Origin: Bacillus suaedaesalsae
GTDB lineage: Bacteria > Bacillota > Bacilli > Bacillales > SA4
Reading direction: 5' to 3'
Assembly (NCBI RefSeq): GCF_016890225.1
Contig: NZ_JAFELM010000032.1
Coordinates: 1 to 33,123, forward strand
DNA length: 33,123 nt
Part shown: one piece after another, positions 1 through 8,934 of the stretch
Layout of the letters: the number at the start of each line of letters is the position of its first letter
Position numbering within the stretch: the first letter of the stretch is position 1
Notes under the pieces: generated by a model
What the model was told of the DNA's origin: nothing
The model's input: only the letters and a program-made list of their open reading frames with translations
The model's database searches: none
Translations under genes and position numbers: made by a program

Positions 1-315
<315 letters not shown>

Positions 316-452
316 GTGTTTGATTGCTCATTTGCTTGCTGGCTATCTATATAATAGATAGTTTTAAAAATTTTGCGTTGGTTAGAAACCAACACGCTTG
401 ACGTTTTGTTTAGTTTTCAAAGAACTCTTCGTCGCTCAGAAGCAACTTTCTT
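316..452 (-). other. rRNA operon leader with boxA-like antitermination site
   Basis: This untranslated leader lies between the proximal rrn promoter and 16S. It contains TTCTTTGAAAACTAAACAAA near 402-421, which resembles the boxA region of Bacillus rrn leaders. It also holds a short hairpin around GTTGGTTTCTAACCAAC (376-392) and a stem CTATCTATTATATAGATAG near 344-362. The boxA role is inferred from position and family resemblance. No coding gene is seen here. Confidence 0.65.
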
Positions 453-481
453 ATAATAACAAGTTTTAAAGTCTATGTCAA
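453..481 (-). promoter_or_regulatory. rrn promoter P2 (sigma-A)
   Basis: On the minus strand there is a perfect -35 TTGACA (476-481), a 17-nt spacer and a -10 TATTAT (453-458). It lies about 140 nt before mature 16S, the usual place for the proximal promoter of a Bacillus rRNA operon. Confidence 0.85.
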
Positions 482-542
482 ACACTTTTTTCTTTTTTTA
501 TTTTTCGAAGAAAGTATTTGATGTCTTGCTGCGACTGTTTCT

Positions 543-571
543 ATATTACACAGGTTTTCTCGTAGAGTCAA
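543..571 (-). promoter_or_regulatory. rrn promoter P1 (sigma-A)
   Basis: Minus-strand -35 TTGACT (566-571), 17-nt spacer, -10 TAATAT (543-548). It sits exactly 90 bp upstream of P2. Tandem promoters at about this spacing are usual for Bacillus rRNA operons. Confidence 0.75.
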
Positions 572-594
572 CACCAATATACATTGTAAAATAT

Positions 595-628
595 GGAAAG
601 TCCCTGATCATAAAATCAGGGACTACTT
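595..628 (-). terminator. pbuG terminator
   Basis: The 10-bp inverted repeat AGTCCCTGAT / ATCAGGGACT (599-608 and 615-624) lies just after the pbuG stop. The following minus-strand sequence is only moderately T-rich (CTTTCCATATTTT). It separates pbuG from rrn promoter P1. Confidence 0.65.
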
Positions 629-641
629 TAACAATCAACTA

Positions 642-1967
642 TTATTCAGCTAAGAAGATAAAATATAAGATGAAAATAACAAACATACCATACATAATAG
701 GATGAATCTCTTTTGTTCTACCTTTCATGATCATCGTTATCGGATAGAAAATGAATCCCATGGCAATCCCTGTTGCGATACTGTATGCAAGTGGCATTGT
801 AATAATCGTTAAGAATGCTGGAACAGCAACCTCAAACTGATCCCATTCAATTTTCCCTAATGCTGATACCATTAGTACACCTACAATGATTAAAGCTGGT
901 GCTGTTACATGTGGTGTTACAACCCCTAATAACGGTGAGAAGAATAACGCTAGTAAGAATAGTACTCCTGTTACAACAGAAGCAAATCCAGATCTTGCTC
1001 CCGCTGCTACTCCAGCTGAAGATTCAATATATGACGTTGTCGTTGAAGTACCAAGTGTAGCCCCAACTACTGTTGCAGCTGAATCTGCGAATAATGCCTT
1101 TCCAGCACGAGGAAGCTTATTATCTTTAATTAAATTTGCTTGATTCGCAACTGCCATTAACGTTCCTGCAGTGTCAAAGAAGTCTACAAACAGGAAAGTT
1201 AAAATGACAGCAATCATTTTAATAGTAAATACTTGATCAAGATTTTCAAATGCTACCCCGAAAGTTGGCTCTAAACTTGGAACTGCTCCTACAACTTGAC
1301 TAGGCAGCTCAACTAATCCAAAAACAACTCCAACTACTGCAGTTACAAACATACCAATGAAGATACCTGCATTAACTTTTTTAACCATTAAGATTACAGT
1401 TATGATAATACCGAAGATCGCTAGTAATGTCGGTCCATGTGTGATATCACCTAAACCTACAAGAACTGCATCATCATTCGTAATAATACCTGCATTTTGC
1501 AGTCCAACAAAAGCGATGAATAAACCAATACCCGCTGCCACTGCATATTTTAATTGTGCTGGAATTGCATTAATAATTTTTTCGCGAGCACCTGTAAGAG
1601 TTAAAGCGATAAAAATTAAACCTGAAACTAATACTCCTGATAATGCTGTTTGCCAAGGAATTCCCATACCTAATACTACTGTAAAAGAGAAGAACGCATT
1701 TAATCCCATTCCTGGCGCTAAGGCTATAGGGTATCTAGCTATGATCCCCATTAACAATGAGCCCAAAGCAGCTGCAATCGCTGTTGCAGTAAATACTGCT
1801 TCTTTGTTCATTCTCATTTCCTCAGGTAAGTCTGGAATTGCACTCATACTTAAAATGTCTGGATTGACAAACAAAATGTAAGCCATTGATAGGAAGGTTG
1901 TTAAACCTCCAATGAATTCTTTTTTATAATTTGTACCAAGTTCCTCAAATTGAAAATAACGTTTCAT
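642..1967 (-). CDS. pbuG: Guanine/hypoxanthine permease (NCS2 / AzgA-like family)
   Basis: The 441-residue polytopic membrane protein starts MKRYFQFEELGTNYKKEF and matches the AzgA-like branch of the nucleobase:cation symporter-2 family, of which B. subtilis PbuG (about 440 aa) is the type. Visible family marks are FLSMAYILFVNP near residue 25, GMGLNAFFSF near 86, the DFFDTAGTL motif near 262 and TSTTTSYIESSAGVAAGARSG near 300. It should import guanine and hypoxanthine across the cytoplasmic membrane. An ATG start with an AAGGA ribosome site is present. It follows guaA on the same strand, as in B. subtilis, and has its own promoter and guanine riboswitch. In this genome an rRNA operon follows it directly. 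Confidence 0.95.
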   Translation of the reverse strand: MKRYFQFEELGTNYKKEFIGGLTTFLSMAYILFVNPDILSMSAIPDLPEEMRMNKEAVFTATAIAAALGSLLMGIIARYPIALAPGMGLNAFFSFTVVLGMGIPWQTALSGVLVSGLIFIALTLTGAREKIINAIPAQLKYAVAAGIGLFIAFVGLQNAGIITNDDAVLVGLGDITHGPTLLAIFGIIITVILMVKKVNAGIFIGMFVTAVVGVVFGLVELPSQVVGAVPSLEPTFGVAFENLDQVFTIKMIAVILTFLFVDFFDTAGTLMAVANQANLIKDNKLPRAGKALFADSAATVVGATLGTSTTTSYIESSAGVAAGARSGFASVVTGVLFLLALFFSPLLGVVTPHVTAPALIIVGVLMVSALGKIEWDQFEVAVPAFLTIITMPLAYSIATGIAMGFIFYPITMIMKGRTKEIHPIMYGMFVIFILYFIFLAE

Positions 1968-2010
1968 TCCTTATTCCTCTCCCTTTTCCCCTTAAATAGA
2001 AGAGAATACC

Positions 2011-2050
2011 CCAAAAACAAGTGTAGCTCCCTGCGTGGACGCAAGGAGCT
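2011..2050 (-). terminator. Riboswitch-controlled terminator in the pbuG leader
   Basis: On the minus strand the stem AGCTCCTTGCG / CGCAGGGAGCT (2025-2050, TCCA loop) is followed by a T-containing tract (ACTTGTTTTTGG). It lies between the purine aptamer and the pbuG start, as expected of the OFF expression platform. A further hairpin (CTACAT / ATGTAG with flanking CCATT / AATGG, about 2073-2105) lies between aptamer and terminator. The competing antiterminator pairing could not be assigned by eye. Confidence 0.75.
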
Positions 2051-2118
2051 AACATACAAAGAAACGAAAATATCCCATTACTAGCTACATAGATATGTAG
2101 AATGGTAGTCTTCATTTC

Positions 2119-2184
2119 TCGTAGTCCAGCTATTTACGGCAGCTTGGTAGAAACTTCTGGGCCATATTCCCAAAATTATACGAG
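2119..2184 (-). ncRNA. Purine riboswitch aptamer (guanine type) of pbuG
   Basis: Minus-strand sequence has P1 arms CTCGTA (2179-2184) and TACGAG (2119-2124). The conserved core includes TATAATTTTGGGAATATGGCCC, then GTTTCTACCAAGCTGCCGTAAA and GCTGGACTACGAG, written here as separate blocks. The J3/1 position that discriminates ligands is C (GGACTAC), which in the purine riboswitch family specifies guanine/hypoxanthine and not adenine. It should reduce pbuG expression when guanine is plentiful. Confidence 0.93.
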
Positions 2185-2213
2185 ATTACTATAATTCTTA
2201 TGATTACACTTTA

Positions 2214-2242
2214 ATTTTACTAATTTTGTCGATTGTTGTCAA
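2214..2242 (-). promoter_or_regulatory. pbuG promoter (sigma-A)
   Basis: Minus-strand perfect -35 TTGACA (2237-2242), 17-nt spacer and -10 TAAAAT (2214-2219). It sits just upstream of the aptamer, so the riboswitch lies at the 5' end of the transcript. The -35 directly abuts the guaA terminator and PurBox-like inverted repeat. Confidence 0.85.
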
Positions 2243-2278
2243 TAAAAATCCGAACATTTTTTTACGATGTTCGGATTT
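2241..2278 (-). terminator. guaA terminator
   Basis: A perfect 12-bp inverted repeat (2246-2257 and 2267-2278, core CCGAAC / GTTCGG, 9-nt loop) begins 8 bases after the guaA stop and is followed on the minus strand by TTTTTATT. It ends the guaA transcript. The same sequence matches PurR-box consensus. Confidence 0.8.
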
Positions 2279-2289
2279 CATTCGGATTA
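2246..2289. promoter_or_regulatory. PurBox-like sites upstream of the pbuG promoter
   Basis: The plus-strand block AAATCCGAACATT (2246-2258) fits, in every position, the PurR box consensus AWWWCCGAACWWT as I recall it from B. subtilis. The opposing terminator arm gives a 12/13 match on the minus strand. A third, weaker inverted half-site (ATTCGGATTAT, 2280-2290) places its TTCG core 26 nt from the first CGAA core, which agrees with my recollection of PurBox pair geometry. They sit just upstream of the pbuG -35. PurR control is inferred, not shown. Confidence 0.5.
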
Positions 2290-3819
2290 TTCCCATTCAA
2301 TCGTTGCAGGCGGCTTACTTGTAATGTCATAAACAACACGATTAATATGTGATACTTCGTTTACAATCCTTGTTGAAATCTTCTCTAATACTTCCCAAGG
2401 AATTCTAGCCCAATCAGATGTCATTCCATCTATTGAGGTTACAGCACGGATACCGATTGTATAATCATACGTACGTGCATCCCCCATAACTCCTACACTA
2501 CGGATATCTGGTAACACCGTAAAGTACTGCCAAACATCTCGCTCTAACCCAAAATTCTTAATTTCCTCACGTAAGATCGCGTCAGATTCACGTACAATTT
2601 CTAATTTATCTTCTGTTACTTCTCCTAATACACGAATTCCAAGACCAGGTCCTGGAAATGGCTGTCTCCAAACGATTTCATCTGGAAGTCCAAGTTCAGT
2701 ACCAAGAGCGCGTACTTCATCTTTAAATAAAGTATTTAATGGCTCAATCAATGTAAACTTCATATCTTCTGGAAGTCCACCGACATTATGATGTGATTTG
2801 ATCGTTTGAGCAGTTAATGTCCCACTCTCAATAATGTCCGTATACAATGTTCCTTGCGCTAAGAAATCAATTCCTTCAAGTTTTTGTGCTTCATCATCAA
2901 AAACGTAAATGAACTCGTTACCAATGATTTTACGCTTTTGTTCCGGATCACTGACACCCTTTAGTTTTGAAAGGAAGCGTTCTTTTGCATCAATTTTAAT
3001 GACATTCATGTTAAAACCTTCACTGAATGTTTTCATGACACCTTCTGCTTCATCTTTACGCAATAGACCGTGATCAACGAACATACATGTTAACTGATCG
3101 CCAATTGCTTTATGAATTAACACAGCTACAACGGATGAATCTACTCCACCACTTAATGCGCAAAGTACCTTTTTGTCACCGACTGTTTCACGTATTTTTT
3201 GCATCTCTACTTCAATGAAGTTTTCCATTGACCAGTTTGCTTCACTGTGACAAATTTCAAATACGAAATTCTTTAAAAGATCATTACCGTATTCTGAATG
3301 TCTTACTTCCGGATGGAATTGAACACCGTAAAAGCCACGGCTTTGGTCACTCATCCCCGCAATTGGACAAGAGGGACTAGTAGCATCAACTTCAAAGCCT
3401 TGTGGAGTTTCGACTACTAAATCACCATGACTCATCCAAACAACCTGTTCTTCAGGTATTTGATGATAAAGAGGTGATTGAATTTCTACCTTTAATGTCG
3501 CTTTTCCATATTCACGATGTGTTGCCTTTTCAACTTTACCGCCAAATACATGTGTCATTAGCTGCATACCATAGCAAATCCCTAATACCGGGACACCTAA
3601 GTTAAAAATGTCATGGTCACAATGGAAGGCATTTTCCTCATAGACACTATTCGGTCCACCTGATAAAATGATCCCTTTTGGATTTAGTGCTTTAATCTCC
3701 GCTGCTGTTAACGTATGTGGATGCAGTTCACTATAGACTCCAAATTCACGAATACGACGTGTAATTAATTGATTGTACTGACTTCCGAAATCAAGAACGA
3801 CAATTTTCTCTTGCTCCAT
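2287..3819 (-). CDS. guaA: GMP synthase (glutamine-hydrolysing)
   Basis: Converts XMP to GMP with ATP and glutamine, the last step of GMP synthesis, in the cytoplasm. The class I glutamine amidotransferase domain has nucleophile Cys82 in GICYGMQ and His169/Glu171 in FHPEV. An ATP-pyrophosphatase PP-loop follows (SGGVDSS, about 223-229), then the GMP synthase dimerisation domain ending KPPATIEWE. At 510 aa it is full length. The frame is open to a GTG at 3834, but that GTG is part of the ribosome site AAGAGGTGAG. I chose ATG 3819 ([14 protein letters not shown]); GTG 3828 or TTG 3825 are alternatives with closer spacing. It is preceded by its own guanine riboswitch. Confidence 0.95.
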   Translation of the reverse strand: MEQEKIVVLDFGSQYNQLITRRIREFGVYSELHPHTLTAAEIKALNPKGIILSGGPNSVYEENAFHCDHDIFNLGVPVLGICYGMQLMTHVFGGKVEKATHREYGKATLKVEIQSPLYHQIPEEQVVWMSHGDLVVETPQGFEVDATSPSCPIAGMSDQSRGFYGVQFHPEVRHSEYGNDLLKNFVFEICHSEANWSMENFIEVEMQKIRETVGDKKVLCALSGGVDSSVVAVLIHKAIGDQLTCMFVDHGLLRKDEAEGVMKTFSEGFNMNVIKIDAKERFLSKLKGVSDPEQKRKIIGNEFIYVFDDEAQKLEGIDFLAQGTLYTDIIESGTLTAQTIKSHHNVGGLPEDMKFTLIEPLNTLFKDEVRALGTELGLPDEIVWRQPFPGPGLGIRVLGEVTEDKLEIVRESDAILREEIKNFGLERDVWQYFTVLPDIRSVGVMGDARTYDYTIGIRAVTSIDGMTSDWARIPWEVLEKISTRIVNEVSHINRVVYDITSKPPATIEWE

Positions 3820-3872
3820 TACCAACACGCTCACCTCTTAAATTTTTTCGTATTTTTATTCTTCCCAAAAAC

Positions 3873-3923
3873 AAAAAAAACTAGGATTTGTCTTCTAAAA
3901 AGAAGGCAGAATCCTAGTTTTCT
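3873..3923 (-). terminator. Riboswitch-controlled terminator in the guaA leader
   Basis: A long minus-strand stem pairs AAAACTAGGATT with AATCCTAGTTTT and adds an inner CTTCT/AGAAG pairing, followed by TTTTTTTTG. Its 5' arm contains TCTGCCTTC (opposite plus-strand 3902-3910), the perfect complement of GAAGGCAGA in the 3' strand of aptamer P1 (plus-strand 3961-3969). This directly shows an antiterminator that competes with ligand-stabilised P1. Confidence 0.88.
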
Positions 3924-3964
3924 AGCAAATACAAATAAAAGATTTGTAGAATAGCTTGACTCTG

Positions 3965-4035
3965 CCTTCATAGTCAGGTCATTTAAGGTAACCCGGTAGA
4001 GACTCTCGAACCATATTTTCGAGGATATATGAAGG
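3965..4035 (-). ncRNA. Purine riboswitch aptamer (guanine type) of guaA
   Basis: Minus-strand P1 arms CCTTCATA (4028-4035) and TATGAAGG (3965-3972) enclose the conserved purine-aptamer core: ATATGGTTCGAGAGTC, TCTACCGGGTTACC, and TAAATGACCTGACTATG. The ligand-selecting J3/1 base is C (CTGACTAT), indicating guanine. With ligand bound, P1 forms and the downstream terminator folds. Without it, the P1 3' strand can pair into the antiterminator described at 3873-3923. Confidence 0.93.
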
Positions 4036-4056
4036 ACTCATGTTTAATTGAACCTT

Positions 4057-4085
4057 ATTCTATCAATGGCTAAACAATTGGTCAA
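4057..4085 (-). promoter_or_regulatory. guaA promoter (sigma-A)
   Basis: Minus-strand -35 TTGACC (4080-4085), 17-nt spacer, -10 TAGAAT (4057-4062). The -35 overlaps the stop codon of the upstream transglutaminase gene, and the start point would fall just before the aptamer. No terminator is visible between the two genes, so read-through from upstream is also possible. Confidence 0.8.
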
Positions 4086-6229
4086 GATGCTATTCTTTTA
4101 ATTAAATTTTCCCATAATTTTTGGAGCTGTTTAATATCCTTATCCTCGAGAGAATGGTTTTTACGATATTGAATCCCTTCTAGCTTAACCGTAAGTTTTC
4201 TCATATCTTTTGTATAAAAGAATGAGTCAACATATGCTGCATACTCACGAAGTGTTTGATGATCCTTTTTCTTTATTCCGTATGAGCGTAATAGTTTTAT
4301 TAAGATGAAATACGATTTTTCAAATGATTGCCCATTTCTAAATTTACCGTAGCGTTTTAACACATAAATCGGCATCCATTTATTTCTCGTGAAATACAGG
4401 ATCACACCAATAATTAGAAGTACAATTACGAAAATCATAACATCTTTAACCGTGATATCGACAGAGAAGGTACTGCCTGCATCTTTACCAAGCTCTTCCT
4501 CTGCTAGTAAGTCTTCTTCTGGTGTTTCTGGTTTATCTTCTGGTGCTGCACCCGCAGGAATTGCTGTTTCATCTTTTTCTTGATTTGTCGTGAAATCATA
4601 AGGATTTGTAAAGCCTTTAGTTGGCTCAAACGGAACCCAACCAATTCCTGTAAAATAAACCTCTACCCAAGAATGGGCATTTTCGTTTTTCACTTCATAC
4701 ATTCTTGTATTGTTTGTAGTAGTTTCTAAATATTCTCCACCCGTATATCCTTTTACCCAACGGGCAGGGATTCCAGCAGAGCGTAATAAAACAATCATCG
4801 ATGTAGAAAAGTTATCACAGTAGCCGATTTTTGTCTCGAACAGGAATTGATCAACATAATCATCATTTTTCCCTGGCACAGCAACATTTGTCGTATCATA
4901 CTCAAATCCATTAAGACGGAAATAGTTTTCCACGGCCTTAACTTGATCATAACGATTTGCATGTGGCAAAATGATTTCTTGCGCGAGCTCTCCCACACGT
5001 TCTGGCAAATCTTCCGGAAGCTGCGTATAACGCAACACTTCTTCTGGATATTCTATCGAGCTTGCTTTTAAATCTTCTAAAATATAACGAGGGTCTGTAT
5101 ACACCACACTATAGCTGTCCACCGGGAACAGTTCCCCACTTCTTTTAGTAGAGATTTTTTGAGTGGATAAATTAATGTCGTATACAATCTCATAATCAGT
5201 TTCTACAGATTGTAATTGTACTGGATACGTAATATGAGAATATCCTATGTTCATATCGAATTTCGCTACTGCAGGAGCGCCTTGAAAACCTTGTTCTACT
5301 AGAGGAATAGATACATTTTTTTCATCTGTCTCGGTAACAAAATTCGGCTCTTCAGATTCCCAGCCTTTACCGGTGTAAACATCTTTCGTTTCTACCCTCC
5401 AGTATTCTCGGTTTGCTGTTTCAACTGTAAAGACAACTGTGTCGTCCCCGATAAAAGGTCCACCAAGCGTAGAATCATTCGTTCCATAGCCGATCCGTTT
5501 AACCCCTCCACCAGCTTCTCCGTTACCTGTTAAAAATGGAATGGGGTCTGGCCAAACTGGAGCAGCTTTTGGTGCAAAGTATCCAACCGTCGTTGTGAGT
5601 ACGGTTACGGTAATGAGTGGAACAAGCCATTTCATCCAAAGTTTTTTATGAACAAATAATGATTCTTGTTCTTTTAATCGATCAAGCTTTAATAAACCAA
5701 GAATGATAAATCCAAACACAACCATACGTACAATTGCTTGATCTGAATCATATGGCGTGAACGTATCTAACACCGCTAAATACGTAATGGTCATTAATAA
5801 GAAAAGTAAAATTTTCTTTAGTTGTACGATCCAGTATTCCATTAAATACGCTAGCAGCCATAACAGTACAAAGAATAACAAACTTCTAAAAGAGTTTGTC
5901 ATTTCCCACCAATCAGCATTCATCATGTAGAAGAAGTTGGTTACGATATCCGAAAAGAAAGCCGATATCCATTCTTGACTGAAAAATCCACCATCAAAAA
6001 ATAAATCGTGAATAAAATAGGCAATTAACAATACTTTTGCTGAAAATGAAACGACAAAGGGTACTGAGAAATAGGATAGTAGATAGGATAGTGCAATAAA
6101 GTATAAAAAGATGGATAAATTACCCGTATCCGTAACTTCATCTAATGGACGAAGCCATTCCCATAATACTAAAAATCCGTATACATAATAGATGATTTTT
6201 TGCAGTGAATTATGGTTTTCTTTCATCAT
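4082..6229 (-). CDS. yebA: Transglutaminase-like membrane protein (DUF3488/TgpA family, YebA)
   Basis: This 715-aa membrane protein has about six hydrophobic segments in residues 10-215, a large extracytoplasmic part, one more membrane segment near 597-613 and a cytoplasmic tail. A transglutaminase/protease-like fold is indicated by Cys471 in KIGYCDNFSTSM, His519 in NAHSWVEVY and an acidic residue in WVPFEPTKGF (Glu535), a plausible Cys-His-Glu/Asp triad. The DUF3488-transglutaminase arrangement is typical of YebA/TgpA proteins. Substrate and reaction are unknown. The ATG overlaps the stop of the upstream DUF58 gene by 4 nt, which implies translational coupling. MoxR, DUF58 and transglutaminase genes recur together widely, probably as a chaperone-envelope system. 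Confidence 0.88.
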   Translation of the reverse strand: MMKENHNSLQKIIYYVYGFLVLWEWLRPLDEVTDTGNLSIFLYFIALSYLLSYFSVPFVVSFSAKVLLIAYFIHDLFFDGGFFSQEWISAFFSDIVTNFFYMMNADWWEMTNSFRSLLFFVLLWLLAYLMEYWIVQLKKILLFLLMTITYLAVLDTFTPYDSDQAIVRMVVFGFIILGLLKLDRLKEQESLFVHKKLWMKWLVPLITVTVLTTTVGYFAPKAAPVWPDPIPFLTGNGEAGGGVKRIGYGTNDSTLGGPFIGDDTVVFTVETANREYWRVETKDVYTGKGWESEEPNFVTETDEKNVSIPLVEQGFQGAPAVAKFDMNIGYSHITYPVQLQSVETDYEIVYDINLSTQKISTKRSGELFPVDSYSVVYTDPRYILEDLKASSIEYPEEVLRYTQLPEDLPERVGELAQEIILPHANRYDQVKAVENYFRLNGFEYDTTNVAVPGKNDDYVDQFLFETKIGYCDNFSTSMIVLLRSAGIPARWVKGYTGGEYLETTTNNTRMYEVKNENAHSWVEVYFTGIGWVPFEPTKGFTNPYDFTTNQEKDETAIPAGAAPEDKPETPEEDLLAEEELGKDAGSTFSVDITVKDVMIFVIVLLIIGVILYFTRNKWMPIYVLKRYGKFRNGQSFEKSYFILIKLLRSYGIKKKDHQTLREYAAYVDSFFYTKDMRKLTVKLEGIQYRKNHSLEDKDIKQLQKLWENLIKRIAS

Positions 6230-7443
6230 CTACTCACCTCGTAAAAAGCATCTGCATATTGCCCTTCCATAACTGCCTTCACGAAAATATGCTTTCGCTT
6301 TAGGTTCTCAACCTTAATAATCGTCTCTTTAGATGGATTCACCTTTGGCAATACAACAAATACAATAATTTGGTATTGCTTATGCGCCAAATATTCCACT
6401 GTTCGTGCAAATGAATCCGACAGTTCACTCGTCACAAAAATCATCGTTAACCCTTGCTGCCATTTTGTAACCTCACTTTCAACCGAAGTGGCAAAATGAT
6501 TGCTGTCAGGCTGTACTTTGGCAAGATGGTAAAAAATTTGTTGTTGATGAGCCTCTGTATTTCGAAGACCTGCTACAAATCGGTCTTTTCCGTTTGATAC
6601 AAAGCCTAATTGTGCTCCATGTCGGATAATTCCTCTTACAATGGAGGCTGACAGAGTAACAACTTGTTCAAACATGGCTCGATTTTGATCATGCGATCTA
6701 TCCATAAATACGACCACATCATGACTTTGTTGTTGTTCAAATTCCTTTGTCATAAATGTATCTCTTCTTGCACTCGTCTTCCAATCAATCCAAGAAAATC
6801 GGTCTCCTGGTGTATATTCACGAACACTTACTGCCATCGTCGTATCACGAATCAGTTTCGTGCGTGATGATGTTGATCCTTGATCAAAACGATTTTCTAA
6901 TTGCCGATATTGCATATCCACATACTGCGGATAAACGAGATAGTTTTTCTTATTTTCATAGCGATATTCTTTTTCCACTAATCCAAATAAATCACCTGTT
7001 CGTAATCGAATGGAAGTAAATTGATGTTCTCCTCTTGGGATAGAGTCGATAATGTATTCCATTTCAAGTGTTTTCCTAAACCAAGGAAACACCATGTTTT
7101 TCGCCCGTTTTGATTGCGGACAAAATTTCAATGACGACGGAAGTTCTTCTTCAATAATTAAATAAAGAAGTGGAATGAAAGGTAAATTTCTTGAAACCGT
7201 AATAGTACCTTTTAATTTTTCGCCCGCTATAAACTGGTCTTGATTCACAGTTCTTGTCACTTCAAACTTCGTTAAAGGATAGAAGCTAATCAATAGTGAA
7301 TATAAACCTAGCGGAAGAAAGCTATAAAAGATAAACCAACTAACAAATCCACCTTGAAACATGGCAAACACGAAGGTCACCAGTATTAAAAACACAATTA
7401 ATGAGACTCTTCCCGCTAACTGTACATATAAGTTATTTTTCAT
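6226..7443 (-). CDS. yeaD: DUF58-domain membrane protein (YeaD)
   Basis: The protein has about 405 residues. Two N-terminal membrane segments (about 5-50) precede a cytoplasmic or peripheral region. The DUF58 signature is clear: SVREYTPGDRFSWIDWKTSARRD near residue 205 (shown here in part), followed by a von Willebrand A-like stretch HDVVVFMDRS. DUF58 proteins usually sit beside MoxR ATPases and are thought to be their partners; the molecular role is unknown. The frame is open from TTG 7452, but ATG 7443 (MKNNLYVQLAGR) starts just after the moxR stop and is the better start. No strong ribosome site is seen, so coupling to the upstream gene is likely. Confidence 0.88.
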   Translation of the reverse strand: MKNNLYVQLAGRVSLIVFLILVTFVFAMFQGGFVSWFIFYSFLPLGLYSLLISFYPLTKFEVTRTVNQDQFIAGEKLKGTITVSRNLPFIPLLYLIIEEELPSSLKFCPQSKRAKNMVFPWFRKTLEMEYIIDSIPRGEHQFTSIRLRTGDLFGLVEKEYRYENKKNYLVYPQYVDMQYRQLENRFDQGSTSSRTKLIRDTTMAVSVREYTPGDRFSWIDWKTSARRDTFMTKEFEQQQSHDVVVFMDRSHDQNRAMFEQVVTLSASIVRGIIRHGAQLGFVSNGKDRFVAGLRNTEAHQQQIFYHLAKVQPDSNHFATSVESEVTKWQQGLTMIFVTSELSDSFARTVEYLAHKQYQIIVFVVLPKVNPSKETIIKVENLKRKHIFVKAVMEGQYADAFYEVSR

Positions 7444-7448
7444 AAAAA

Positions 7449-8405
7449 TCAACGCCTAACTAATGGAACCCTAATTCTCTCAAGCATATGTGTAACAATT
7501 TGCTCAGCTGTGATCCCTTCAAATTTAGCTTCAGACTTTAAAATAATACGGTGTGCTAATGTGTAAGGAGCTAAATACTTCACATCATCTGGAACTACAT
7601 AGTCACGACCGTTAATTAACGCATATGCCTGACTCGCTCTCATTAATGCAATTGCACCACGAGGACTCGCTCCTAAATAAATAGAAAGATGATTACGCGT
7701 AGCATCCACAATACTTACGATATATTGTCTAATCGAAGCATCTACACTTACTCGTTTCGCTTCGTTTTGTAATTCGATAAGTTCTTCTGTTGAAATCACT
7801 GAATCAAGCTCGTGGATTGGTTGACCAGATTCCATTCGCTCTAACATTTCCATTTCTTCATCCATTGTCGGATAACCCATTTTTAGTTTCAAGATGAAAC
7901 GGTCTAACTGTGCTTCAGGCAGTGGATACGTACCTTCGTACTCAATTGGATTTTGTGTTGCCATTACAAAGAACGGCTTCGCTAATGATCTTGTTACTCC
8001 ATCAACTGTTACACTTGCTTCTTCCATTCCCTCTAATAACGCTGCTTGTGTTTTAGGTGAAGTACGGTTGATCTCATCTGCCAACACGATATTCCCCATG
8101 ATCGGACCAGGACGGAATTCAAAGCGTAGTTCTTTCGGATTATAAATAGAAACACCCGTCACGTCTGAAGGCAATAAGTCAGGCGTGAATTGAATTCGCT
8201 TAAAATCAGAACTTACTGATTTTGCTAATGCACGAACCATCATCGTTTTTCCCACACCAGGCACATCCTCTAATAAAACATGCCCATCTGCAAGTAACGC
8301 TACTAAACTTAAAGTTGCAACGTCACGCTTTCCAATCATAACTTTACCAATGTTATCTATTACTCTATCTAATACCGGATGTAGTGTATCAATATTTTGT
8401 ACCAT
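7449..8405 (-). CDS. yeaC: MoxR-family AAA+ ATPase (YeaC)
   Basis: This 318-aa protein is full length for the family. Walker A is DVPGVGKT (47-54), Walker B IVLADEIN (106-113), followed by sensor-like ATQNP (about 148-152) and the MoxR-type lid domain with GASPRG (about 237). It is a cytoplasmic ATPase, probably a chaperone that remodels or activates the neighbouring DUF58/transglutaminase proteins. That role is inferred from the conserved gene grouping. ATG start with upstream GAGAAGGGG. It heads a three-gene minus-strand operon with overlapping or near-overlapping junctions. Confidence 0.92.
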   Translation of the reverse strand: MVQNIDTLHPVLDRVIDNIGKVMIGKRDVATLSLVALLADGHVLLEDVPGVGKTMMVRALAKSVSSDFKRIQFTPDLLPSDVTGVSIYNPKELRFEFRPGPIMGNIVLADEINRTSPKTQAALLEGMEEASVTVDGVTRSLAKPFFVMATQNPIEYEGTYPLPEAQLDRFILKLKMGYPTMDEEMEMLERMESGQPIHELDSVISTEELIELQNEAKRVSVDASIRQYIVSIVDATRNHLSIYLGASPRGAIALMRASQAYALINGRDYVVPDDVKYLAPYTLAHRIILKSEAKFEGITAEQIVTHMLERIRVPLVRR

Positions 8406-8720
8406 AAAAAGACCCCTTCTCTCTTAAATAAGTAAGTTCTATGCAAAAAACATAGTAAAATACAAAGATTATTATTCCGTCGATTACCTTAAACATCTAT
8501 CCCCTACAATAGACGTATAAGGAATACTTTACGTTACGATTACGGAATTTTCTATCTTTTCCAATAGATTACCATAATCTAAGTATATAATTCTAATAAT
8601 TTTGTCGAATTCCTTTTTTTCAAACTTATTGAACAGTTAAGTTTTATTTCACGGTAAATCCCACTAAAAAACTTAGCAAATCGGTATAGTGTTATTTGGA
8701 AAAAAATGCAGTAATAGAAT

Positions 8721-8765
8721 AAAAAGGAAGAACCATGAGACATACATTCCTGATTCTTCCTTTTT
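8721..8765 (+). terminator. Orphan terminator-like hairpin
   Basis: Arms AAAAAGGAAGAA (8721-8732) and TTCTTCCTTTTT (8754-8765) form a 12-bp stem with a 21-nt loop whose edges can pair further (CCA/TGA region), followed by TTTATTTTAAT. It looks like an intrinsic terminator on the plus strand, yet no plus-strand gene lies upstream in the region. It could close a short untranslated RNA or be the remnant of a lost gene. Confidence 0.5.
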
Positions 8766-8934
8766 TATTTTAATGAACTGTAATTAGCTTCATATTCTCC
8801 CAACCCTTTTTGGTCTTAAGCTTAAAGCTGCAGTATCCAGGTCTAATGAGGCTCTCAATTTATATGAAGCTCCTTAATTATGAATAGCCATTACTTACAA
8901 GCATCACTAGAGGTTTCCTAATGTGTTAAAAAAA

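Noticed and set aside
886-1881. Plus-strand frames within pbuG
   Set aside because: They are antisense shadows of a clear 441-residue permease gene, with no ribosome sites.
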